This document shows positions 6,528 to 12,554 of a stretch of DNA of 14,437 nt, in pieces (the first letter of the stretch is position 1; every line of letters begins with the position of its first letter). The DNA lies in assembly GCA_964405665.1 (NCBI GenBank), contig CAYOOT010000071.1, forward strand, positions 1-14,437, given 5' to 3'. The stretch is from CAYOOT01 sp964405665. GTDB lineage: Bacteria; Bdellovibrionota_C; UBA2361; SZUA-149; CAZDWZ01. The position numbers and the translations under genes were made by a program. The notes under the pieces were generated by a model that made no database searches, was not told where the DNA came from, and saw only the letters and a list, made by a program, of their open reading frames with translations.

Positions 6528-7173
6528 TTTTTTTACCTTCAGATTGATAAAACGTACAAATGGCCGTTAAAGGACATTGGTTACAAAGAGGATTTCTTGC
6601 TTTGCAAATTCTTCTACCATGAAAAATTAAAAGATGACTAAAAACACACCAATCAGCAGGCGGAAGTAAAGAACATAATTCTGTCTCAATTTTTATCGGG
6701 TCTTGTTTCTCAGTCAGACCTAAACGATTACTGACTCTGGTTACATGAGTATCCACCGGAAGACCGGGGATATTAAAAGCATTTCCCAAAACAACATTGG
6801 CAGTTTTTCTTCCTACTCCCGGAAGCACAGTTAGATCTTCCATTGTCTGGGGCACTTTACCTTGATGTTTTTCCAAAATAGTTTTCATTGCTCCGACAAT
6901 ACTTTTTGCTTTTTGCCTAAAAAATCCCGTGGAACGAATCATTGTTTCCAGTTCTTTAATTGGTTTGGCTAAATAGTCAGCAGGCTTTTTATATTTCTTA
7001 AACAGCTCTTTAGTTACGATATTTACGCGGACATCAGTGCACTGTGCCGATAAAATAGTTGCCACTAATAATTCTAGAGGATTACGATAATTTAATTCGC
7101 AATGAGCATCCGGATAAAGTCGGTTAAGAGTTTGCTTAATGTTTTTTGCTTTTTTGCTTAAGTTTTCTGACAT
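6511..7173 (-). CDS. nth: Endonuclease III (DNA glycosylase/AP lyase)
   Basis: Nth removes oxidised pyrimidines and nicks abasic sites in base-excision repair. The 220-residue protein has the helix-hairpin-helix LPGVGRKTANVVLG (117-130) with the Schiff-base Lys123. The catalytic Asp141 lies in VDTHVTRVSNRLG. A complete 4Fe-4S loop, C190-X6-C197-X2-C200-X5-C206, closes the protein, and the family signature LLVATILSAQCTD is at 35-47. All active-site elements are intact. The start lies inside the 3' end of the PolX-PHP gene (38-base overlap), and the VOC gene starts inside its own 3' end, so the three are an operon. The upstream neighbour is a PHP-exonuclease PolX relative, so the locus looks devoted to DNA base-damage processing. 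Confidence 0.96.
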   Translation of the reverse strand: MSENLSKKAKNIKQTLNRLYPDAHCELNYRNPLELLVATILSAQCTDVRVNIVTKELFKKYKKPADYLAKPIKELETMIRSTGFFRQKAKSIVGAMKTILEKHQGKVPQTMEDLTVLPGVGRKTANVVLGNAFNIPGLPVDTHVTRVSNRLGLTEKQDPIKIETELCSLLPPADWCVFSHLLIFHGRRICKARNPLCNQCPLTAICTFYQSEGKKNARTK

Positions 7174-8833
7174 TTTTTAAATAATTTTCAAAATCACTGA
7201 TTTCCAAACAGTTAATAAAATCCTTTTTCCCCAGTCTTCCCTTCTTTGCCATCAATAAGCCATAATGGATATTCAACACGCCATTTTTACTATGAGCATC
7301 CGGAGAAATTGCAAATTTAAGACCTTGTTTTTTAGCCAGGTTTAAATAACTCCAATCTAGATCCAATCTTTTCGGATTAGAATTAATTTCAATAATCACA
7401 TTATTTTTGATCGCACTTTCAATAATTTTTTCTAGATCCACTTCATAAGCTTCTCGCTCCAATAACAACCTTCCTGTGGGATGGGCCAGCAAAGTGGTAT
7501 AAGGATTTTCCAAAGCCTTGATTATTCTTGCAGTCATTTCTTCTTTGCTTTGAGAAAAACGAGTATGCACCGAGGCGATAACGAAATCAAAAACTTCTAA
7601 AACATCATCGGGATAATCCAGCGAACCGTCTGCCAAAATATCGGACTCAATTCCTTTGAAAATTTTAAAAGGTTTTAATTTTTCATTTAAGAAGTCTATT
7701 TCTGCATGCTGAGCTTTAATTTTTTCAACACCTAAACCACCGGCATAAATAGCAGAGCGAGAGTGATCACTGATTACCAGATACTGAAAGCCCATTTCTT
7801 TTACAAAGCTTGCTAATTCCTCCAGACTGTCTTTACCGTCGGAGTAATTGCTATGAGCATGAATAATGCCTTTAATATTATCAGTATCTATTAAATTAAA
7901 TTGTAAATTATTTTTAAATAATTCGGCTGCTTCTTCAATTTCGCCTTTATTTTCTCTTGTCTCCGGAGGGATAAAGCAAAGTCGACTGTGTCGATATAAC
8001 TCTTCTTCGGAATTAAAATCTTTCTTTGTTCCGCGAGCGACAACTTTATTTACATGCTCCTCCGATCCGGTAGTAGAAAACATCGTCCAAGCAAAATTCT
8101 CCTTGGAAACACAATGAATGAAAAAAGGAAATCCTTTTTCAAATTTTCCTTGAATCAGATTATTGATACTTTTTACTTCTCTTAAAAAAGAAGCTTGCTG
8201 TAAGATTTTTTCCAACTGGAGTTGATTCTCTGCAAGAACAATCAAAGAAATTTCCGATATTGTCGGCAATGCTCTTCGAATCTCGGAACATATTTCAATT
8301 TTTGAACATTCTAAGATGATTAATTCTTTAAGTTTTTTTGCCAGCTCAAATGCTTTGGGATAAATTAATTGTTTGGAATAACTTTGATATTTCCCGATTC
8401 CGACAAGAATCTGGCTCTGAGTTTTTTCACTAAATCCCTTCAGAGCAATTAATTTATTTTCCTGACAAGCTTTTTCCAATTGTTCAATATTTTTAATTTC
8501 CAGTTCCTGATAAAGCTGTTTTACTTTCTTCACTCCCACGCCTGGTAGATTTAATATTTCTAGTAACGTTTCGGGAACTTCTGCAGACAATTCTTCAAAT
8601 AGGGAAATATTTAAATTTTTAGATAATTGTTCAATCAGCTCAGTCAGCTGAGCCCCGATTCCCTTGATTGAATTTTTTTTTGCGAGTTCAATAAACTCTT
8701 CGATTTTTCCGGGAAAAGCCCCGATTATTTCCGCTGAATTTCTATAGGCTCTTATTTTGAAAGGATTGTCTCCTCTGATCTCCAGAAGTTGAGACAAAGC
8801 AACTAATTTTTCAACTATTTCTCCTTTTTCCAT
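7136..8833 (-). CDS. PolX-family protein with degenerate polymerase site and intact PHP exonuclease domain
   Basis: This 565-residue protein has the bacterial PolX layout. Helix-hairpin-helix DNA-binding motifs come first (KGIGAQLTELI near 57, LPGVGVKKVKQLY at 96-108). A nucleotidyltransferase-like region covers about 160-310, and a C-terminal PHP domain starts near 320. The PHP metal-ligand set looks complete: H325-A-H327, D356-H357, E396, H423, H451 and D512-A-H514. This domain has 3'-5' exonuclease or AP-processing activity in characterised PolX proteins. The polymerase site is not normal. The expected GS-x-RR and DxD appear as SEIRR (183-187) and SEIS (193-196), and the third aspartate region reads PFFIHCV. 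All three catalytic aspartates therefore seem missing. It is probably a nuclease or scaffold rather than a polymerase. The gene heads an operon with nth (38-base overlap). Confidence 0.88.
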   Translation of the reverse strand: MEKGEIVEKLVALSQLLEIRGDNPFKIRAYRNSAEIIGAFPGKIEEFIELAKKNSIKGIGAQLTELIEQLSKNLNISLFEELSAEVPETLLEILNLPGVGVKKVKQLYQELEIKNIEQLEKACQENKLIALKGFSEKTQSQILVGIGKYQSYSKQLIYPKAFELAKKLKELIILECSKIEICSEIRRALPTISEISLIVLAENQLQLEKILQQASFLREVKSINNLIQGKFEKGFPFFIHCVSKENFAWTMFSTTGSEEHVNKVVARGTKKDFNSEEELYRHSRLCFIPPETRENKGEIEEAAELFKNNLQFNLIDTDNIKGIIHAHSNYSDGKDSLEELASFVKEMGFQYLVISDHSRSAIYAGGLGVEKIKAQHAEIDFLNEKLKPFKIFKGIESDILADGSLDYPDDVLEVFDFVIASVHTRFSQSKEEMTARIIKALENPYTTLLAHPTGRLLLEREAYEVDLEKIIESAIKNNVIIEINSNPKRLDLDWSYLNLAKKQGLKFAISPDAHSKNGVLNIHYGLLMAKKGRLGKKDFINCLEISDFENYLKNVRKLKQKSKKH

Positions 8834-9090
8834 TTAAAATCATCAACAATAATTAATGGTCCCTTAGGACTCTTTAAACCTCTATTATTCACATTGCATA
8901 CTTTATCCGACTTAAAAAATTATAACTAGTCCGGATAAAAGTCTAAACGAATATATAAACTAAAACTACGTCTATAAAAAACAATTTTCAAACTACAGTA
9001 ATGCTTGCATTCTGCCGAATGGATGTTGTAACTTTCACAGATTATTGTGAAGTTGTACCTTTATTAATTTGATTATGGAGAAGTATAATC
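8834..9090. promoter_or_regulatory. Divergent control region between polX operon and the MNIO-peptide operon
   Basis: This 257-base AT-rich interval must hold promoters for both directions. A long imperfect inverted repeat (ACTTTATCCGACT at 8900-8912, pairing with 8928-8942 with two single-base bulges) lies in its middle. A second one, TTCACA (9034-9039) and TGTGAA (9046-9051), lies 40 bases before the precursor ATG. It is flanked on both sides by GTTGTA (9025-9030 and 9052-9057). TTGCAT occurs at 8894-8899 and 9005-9010 as possible -35 boxes, but no good -10 is correctly spaced, so an alternative or ECF sigma factor is possible. The precursor's ribosome site GGAGAAG (9077-9083) is clear. Confidence 0.45.
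9034..9051. promoter_or_regulatory. Inverted repeat upstream of the repeat-peptide gene (candidate operator)
   Basis: TTCACA-N6-TGTGAA is a perfect 6-bp inverted repeat. It extends outward with one bulge (AACT on the left, AGTT on the right) and sits between two copies of GTTGTA. It lies at the likely promoter or early leader of the precursor gene. The symmetry suits a dimeric regulator. I cannot match it confidently to a known copper- or iron-sensor box. Confidence 0.4.
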
Positions 9091-9381
9091 ATGAAAAAAA
9101 CTAACGCGTTTACCACTCTAGCATCAGTAGCAGTAGGAACTTTAGCAGCTGGTGCCCTATTTGCTCTTCCAGTAAAAGCTTATGCAGACGATGCACATGC
9201 TGATCATGGCGCTGCAGGAGATAAGAAATGTTCTGGAGACAAAAAATGTTCCGGAGATAAGAAATGCTCTGGAGACAAAAAGTGTTCAGGAGATAAGAAA
9301 TGCTCTGGAGACAAAAAATGTTCTGGAGATAAGAAATGCTCTGGAGACAAAAAGTGTTCAGGAGAGAAACACGGAGAATAA
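9091..9381 (+). CDS. Secreted Cys-repeat precursor peptide of an MNIO (bufferin/Hvf-like) system
   Basis: The 96-residue protein starts with a Sec signal peptide (MKKTNAF, hydrophobic stretch, LPVKAYA/DD, cleavage near residue 32) and a His/Asp-rich linker, DDAHADHGAA. Eight perfect tandem GDKKCS hexapeptides follow (residues 43-90, nt 9217-9360), then a GEKHGE tail. Only the repeats contain cysteine, eight in all. HvfA and bufferins are exported peptides whose Cys residues, in EGKCG-like motifs, are oxidised by DUF692/MNIO enzymes to copper-binding heterocycles. Here DUF692 and DUF2063 genes follow directly, so these cysteines are the likely modification sites. The exact motif differs (KCSG rather than EGKCG), and copper as the metal is inferred. 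GGAGAAG seven bases upstream fixes the start. Without its neighbours it could be mistaken for a metallothionein. Confidence 0.85.
   Translation: MKKTNAFTTLASVAVGTLAAGALFALPVKAYADDAHADHGAAGDKKCSGDKKCSGDKKCSGDKKCSGDKKCSGDKKCSGDKKCSGDKKCSGEKHGE
9217..9360 (+). repeat. Eight 18-bp coding tandem repeats with 36-bp higher-order period
   Basis: Eight in-frame 18-base units each encode GDKKCS. Odd units use GAT AAG AAA with TGC or TGT. Even units use GAC AAA and then AAA or AAG with TGT. The real repeating block is therefore about 36 bases. Units 3-4 and 7-8 are identical, and units 5-6 differ from them by only two silent changes. All differences between units are synonymous, consistent with block duplication followed by purifying selection on the peptide. 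Confidence 0.95.
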
Positions 9382-9428
9382 TCCGTAACTCTAATGAAAG
9401 CCAAAAGCTTTTATTAGACTTGAACGCT

Positions 9429-9467
9429 AAAGCCACTGTGGTAAGATAATTACCCAGTGGCTTTTTT
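9429..9467 (+). terminator. Strong intrinsic terminator directly after the precursor gene
   Basis: AAAGCCACTGTGGTAA (9429-9444) pairs with TTACCCAGTGGCTTT (9450-9464) in a 15-bp stem with one bulged T and a five-base loop. The stem runs into six Ts (9462-9467). It lies 47 bases after the precursor stop and before the MNIO gene. Read-through would give high precursor and lower enzyme transcript, a common arrangement in peptide-modification operons. Confidence 0.85.
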
Positions 9468-9468
9468 C

Positions 9469-9540
9469 ATTCTCCCCTTTTTCGCGCGCTGCATATATTC
9501 TAGTACTAGTTATAGTTTGATGCGCAAAAAAGGGGAGAAT
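9469..9540 (+). promoter_or_regulatory. Long hairpin carrying the only good ribosome site before the MNIO gene
   Basis: ATTCTCCCCTTTTTCGCGC (9469-9487) pairs with 9522-9540 over 19 positions with one C/A mismatch. The 34-base loop contains a perfect 10-bp palindrome, CTAGTACTAG (9500-9509). The 3' arm includes GGGGAG (9532-9537), which is the Shine-Dalgarno for the ATG at 9542, so folding would hide it. This may be a translational switch, an RNase processing site, or, as DNA, a cruciform. The structure is seen directly; its function is inferred. Confidence 0.7.
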
Positions 9541-9541
9541 T

Positions 9542-9577
9542 ATGGGTAATGATATTTTATGCAAAACTTCGGTCTAG
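9542..9577 (+). CDS. 11-codon leader ORF overlapping the MNIO gene start
   Basis: ATG at 9542 follows GGGGAG with a four-base spacing and reads MGNDILCKTSV before TAG (9575-9577). It is in a different frame from the MNIO gene, whose ATG (9559) lies inside it and has no ribosome site of its own. It may serve as a translational coupler. Alternatively, one base missing from the TTTT run (9555-9558) would fuse it to the MNIO frame, so a sequencing error is possible. Confidence 0.4.
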   Translation: MGNDILCKTSV

Positions 9578-10419
9578 AACCCCTCGGCGGCGGCGCCGGA
9601 TTAAGAAACGAACATTTCCAAGACATCCTGGAAAAAAAACCTGACTTTAAATGGTTTGAGATCATCAATGAAAATGTCATGGGCATGGGCGGCTGGGTCA
9701 AAGAAGCCTTTGAAGAAATAAGAAAAAGTTATCGAATCATTCCGCACGGCGTTTGCATGTCAATCGGCTCAACAGATCCTCTGGATATGAAATATTTAAA
9801 AAACATGAGGGCTTTTCTTGATCAGATCGAAGCTCCCTGGACCTCAGATCATCTTTGTTTTACAATGGTAGATCACACAAATTTAAACGAATTAATACCG
9901 ATTCCTTTTTCCATTGAATCGGCAAAAAATGTAATTGAACGCGTAAAAATCGTACAAGATGTTTTGGGAAGGAAATTTCTTCTAGAAAATGTCACACGCT
10001 ACATCACCATTTCCGACCGTGAAATGTCAGAAGCGGAATTTATTTCAACTATTGTCGAAAAAGCCGATTGCGGAATTTTGTTAGATGTAACAAACGCCTA
10101 TTTAAATTCTCAATTTCACAATTTTGATGCCTTAGAATTCATTAAATCACTTCCCATCGAAAGAATTGGCCAAATGCATTTAGCCGGTTGGGACGATGAA
10201 GACGGTCAAGTTCTAGATACCCATGATGCTCCAGTTCCTCCCGAAGTTTGGGATTTGTTTAAAAAAGTCATTGCCATCACCGGACCTAGTTCCGTCTTAG
10301 TGGAATGGGACAATCATCTTCCTAGTTTAGATCGCCTTTTGCAGGAAACAAAAATGGCCGATCAAATTATTAGCGAATACGCACCCAAAGAAAAAATGAG
10401 AGCCACAGCATGTCGTTAG
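9559..10419 (+). CDS. DUF692 multinuclear non-heme iron oxidative enzyme (MNIO, BufB/HvfB-like)
   Basis: This 286-residue TIM-barrel enzyme belongs to the family that oxidises cysteines in ribosomally made peptides, as MbnB, HvfB and BufB do. Family motifs with candidate iron ligands appear in order: GAGLRNEH (His19), WFEIINEN (Glu34), PHGVCMSIGS (His63) and WTSDHLCF (Asp97, His98). After these come LLENVTRY (Glu143), GILLDVTNAYLNS (Asp176, Asn179), GQMHLAGW (His207), DTHDAPV (Asp220, His222) and VLVEWDNHLPS (Glu249). Nothing essential looks missing. An in-frame TGA (9550-9552) prevents any upstream start, so translation begins at 9559. The stop overlaps the DUF2063 ATG by 10 bases. With the Cys-repeat peptide upstream, it probably modifies that peptide in the cytoplasm before export. 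The product chemistry is inferred from relatives. Confidence 0.93.
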   Translation: MQNFGLEPLGGGAGLRNEHFQDILEKKPDFKWFEIINENVMGMGGWVKEAFEEIRKSYRIIPHGVCMSIGSTDPLDMKYLKNMRAFLDQIEAPWTSDHLCFTMVDHTNLNELIPIPFSIESAKNVIERVKIVQDVLGRKFLLENVTRYITISDREMSEAEFISTIVEKADCGILLDVTNAYLNSQFHNFDALEFIKSLPIERIGQMHLAGWDDEDGQVLDTHDAPVPPEVWDLFKKVIAITGPSSVLVEWDNHLPSLDRLLQETKMADQIISEYAPKEKMRATACR

Positions 10420-11443
10420 CTGATGTATTATCTGCAGTAAGAGTTTTAATTTTAGATTGTCCGAATATTCCGGAATCCTATGAAGCAAGAATAAATTTCT
10501 TCAATCAAAACTTTTCCAGTCTTGAAAAAAACGAAATTGAAGATTTAGCAAAAATTCCTCCCGAAAAAATGCGAATTTATACTCAGACTATTTTTGCCGG
10601 GGAAAAAAGTGTCCTCGCTAATCATTTTCCACTTACTTTTGCTTTAATTAAGAAGAAATTTAATCCAAAAATGGATTTTTTTGAATTGGTAAAAGACCTG
10701 CATCTGAAGCGTCCGTGGAAAAGCTATCTTACTGCCAGTTTAGTCAAGGGATTTGTGGAATATTTAGAATTTGATCGCCCAGATATTTTAGAGAAAGTTC
10801 CAGAAATCCCTGAAATTTCGAAACTAGAAAGATTATCTTTACAAATTTCCCGAATTAAAACAGAAGAAAAAGCAGACAGCCCAGCTATAGAAGATATCAG
10901 CAAACTAACCGTCGCTCAATTGCTGGAAATACCCTGTCAATTATCAGCCACTGTTAAATTACAAGACTTTTCTTTTGATACGATTTCCTATCGACAATTG
11001 TTTTTAGATCAAGAACGCAAACTTCCGGAAACATCTTTAGAAAAGAAGAATATTTTTACTATCGGCAGTAGAAATAAATGGCATACTGTATGTTGGAATC
11101 ATCTTTCCAAAAATGTTTTTGATTTCTTCAAAGAAAAAGAAAAAAATCCTTTTCCCTTGGGAGAGCTAGCCAATGCTTACGTCGAAGGTGAAGACAGCAA
11201 TCGCAGTGAGCAAGAACTTTTCCAAGCATTCATGAAATTATTTTCTGATTTGCTTGAAGACGGGGCTTTGNNNNNNNNNNNNNNNNNNNNNNNNNNNNNN
11301 NNNNNNNNNNNNNNNNNNNNNNNNNNNNNNNNNNNNNNNNNNNNNNNNNNNNNNNNNNNNNNNNNNNNNNACTTTTCCAAGCATTCATGAAATTATTTTC
11401 TGATTTGCTTGAAGACGGGGCTTTGATAATCACTACTGGATAA
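10410..11443 (+). CDS. DUF2063-family partner protein of the MNIO (BufC/HvfC-like), interrupted by a false gap
   Basis: The N-terminal part matches the DUF2063 pattern found next to DUF692 enzymes: LAKIPPEKMRIYTQTIFAG, then VLANHFPLTFALIKKKF, and a Leu-rich IPEISKLERLSLQISRI near 142-160. The C-terminal segment resembles the family end, with acidic PFPLGELANAYVEGED and LFSDLLEDGAL. Such partners bind the precursor peptide and present it to the MNIO. The ATG overlaps the MNIO stop by 10 bases, so the pair is translationally coupled. The frame seems broken by 100 N at 11271-11370, but the 55 bases before the gap recur right after it. Removing the gap and one copy gives a continuous 292-residue protein that ends IITTG at TAA 11441-11443. 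I therefore read the gene as intact. Confidence 0.87.
11271..11370. other. Assembly gap (100 N), probably no missing sequence
   Basis: Exactly 100 N. Bases 11216-11270 and 11371-11425 are identical over 55 positions, as expected when two contigs ending in the same 55-mer are scaffolded without merging. The true gap length is probably zero or negative. Confidence 0.9.
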
Positions 11444-11448
11444 CCTAT

Positions 11449-11555
11449 CGTTGCAAGCGAAGCGAAGCAATCTCCATGTGTTTACCCAAATCGTAAAAAG
11501 AAGAGACAGGATAAACACTGGGAGATTGCTTCGGTCGCTACGCTCCCTCGCAACG
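11449..11555. repeat. Mosaic palindromic repeat element between convergent genes
   Basis: The outer arms CGTTGC (11449-11454) and GCAACG (11550-11555) pair. The inner arms GAAGCAATCTCC (11464-11475) and GGAGATTGCTTC (11521-11532) also pair, and the stem continues with GTGTTTA (11478-11484) and TAAACAC (11512-11518). Between outer and inner arms the two sides differ in length (AGCGAAGC repeats against GGTCGCTACGCTCCC). GCGAAGCGAAGCAATCTC-type elements are widely dispersed palindromes in bacterial genomes (from memory). The element lies between the DUF2063 stop and the convergent kdgK stop. Confidence 0.75.
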
Positions 11556-11579
11556 ACAAGTTATTGTCATTTTGCCAAT

Positions 11580-12542
11580 CTACCTTCTCAAAGTCCCAAC
11601 TGTATTCTTAAAAATATCCTCAACCTCCGCCTTATAGGTAATCACCGTATCCCCATTTAAACTCAAACAAATCCCAGCCAAAATAGTCCCATAATGCAGC
11701 CCTTTTTCCATATCCCCATCCAAAAATCCATGAATCACACCGGCAGCTAGAGCATCCCCTGCTCCGATGCGATCCACAATTTGCACCGGTCGAGCCGGTG
11801 CATGGAATAAATTATTCCCATTCCAAGCAATCACCCCTTCGTCAGCAAGTGTCACCACCGCCCAAGTTGCTTTACTAAGACACAAAACATCATTTACAAT
11901 TTTATCCGGAGTTCCTTCGATCCCAAAAAGTTTTTTAGCATCCCCTTGTCCGCAGAAAAATAAATCGACGCCAACAGCCAACTGCTTAATCGTTTCCGCC
12001 GCATCATTTTCTGTCCAAAGTTTTTGTCGGTAATTTACATCAAAACTTCTGGCCACTCCTTTATCTTTTGCGCGAGTCAGAGCTTCCTTTGTCAGTTCCA
12101 AACAATTCTTGGATAAAGCCGGAGTAATTCCTGTTTGATGCAATAACCGAGTATCAAGAAGCCAATCCCAATTAATATCTTTAGCACTAAGATTTGCCGC
12201 ACAGGAATTCGCCCGATCATAATAAACATTTGTTGCTCGGGGAAGACCGGCAAATTCAATATAAAAAGTTCCCATTCTTCCTTCACCCCAAACCACTCCG
12301 GAAGTATCGACATTTGACTGTCTTAAATGATTCTCTACAAGTTTCCCCAAAGGATTTGCCGGCAAAGCACCAATCCAAGCACATTTTCGATCAAGGGCTG
12401 CCAAAGCACAAACTAGATTTCCTTCCGCTCCTCCAGGATTTATTTCCAAAGTTCTAGCACGTTCCAACTTTGTTCCAGCAGGCACACTATAGCGAAGCAT
12501 AATTTCGCCTACACCAGTAACATCAAACTTTTTATTTTCCAT
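11580..12542 (-). CDS. kdgK: 2-keto-3-deoxygluconate kinase (PfkB/ribokinase family)
   Basis: This 320-residue sugar kinase most likely phosphorylates 2-keto-3-deoxygluconate to KDPG with ATP. The first PfkB signature is INPGGAEGNLVCALAAL (34-50). The second is IVDRIGAGDALAAGVIHG (255-272), with the catalytic base Asp263 in GAGD. FDVNYRQKLW (167-176) and the YYDRANS segment (107-113) are characteristic of KDG kinases within the family. The adjacent KDPG aldolase gene, 12 bases upstream on the same strand, supports the assignment over fructokinase or ribokinase. An AAGGA ribosome site precedes the ATG by nine bases. Together the pair converts KDG, for example from uronate or pectin breakdown, into pyruvate and glyceraldehyde-3-phosphate. 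No uronate dehydratase or transporter is visible in the window. Confidence 0.87.
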   Translation of the reverse strand: MENKKFDVTGVGEIMLRYSVPAGTKLERARTLEINPGGAEGNLVCALAALDRKCAWIGALPANPLGKLVENHLRQSNVDTSGVVWGEGRMGTFYIEFAGLPRATNVYYDRANSCAANLSAKDINWDWLLDTRLLHQTGITPALSKNCLELTKEALTRAKDKGVARSFDVNYRQKLWTENDAAETIKQLAVGVDLFFCGQGDAKKLFGIEGTPDKIVNDVLCLSKATWAVVTLADEGVIAWNGNNLFHAPARPVQIVDRIGAGDALAAGVIHGFLDGDMEKGLHYGTILAGICLSLNGDTVITYKAEVEDIFKNTVGTLRR

Positions 12543-12554
12543 TAAATTATCCTT

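Noticed and set aside
9217..9360. CRISPR-like array of short repeats
   Set aside because: The units are contiguous 18-mers with no unique spacers, and all lie in frame within a gene.
9091..9381. Plain metallothionein instead of a modified peptide precursor
   Set aside because: The Sec signal peptide and the DUF692 and DUF2063 genes directly downstream fit a modified, exported peptide better. It remains an alternative if modification is not seen.
9110..9436. Open frames on the minus strand and an alternative plus frame across the Cys-repeat gene, giving repeated Phe/Leu/Ser or Asn/Val/Leu peptides
   Set aside because: A tandem repeat with a multiple-of-three period stays open in several frames. 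Only the plus frame at 9091 has a ribosome site, a signal peptide and synonymous-only variation.
11230..11390. True tandem duplication or frameshift in the DUF2063 gene
   Set aside because: The duplicated 55 bases abut a 100-N placeholder exactly on both sides, which is the pattern of an unmerged contig overlap.
11451..11660. Plus-strand 69-residue open frame
   Set aside because: It lies in the palindromic repeat and antisense to the kdgK 3' end.
12194..12457. Plus-strand open frame within kdgK
   Set aside because: It is a shadow of the kdgK coding strand; the kinase motifs are all in the minus frame.
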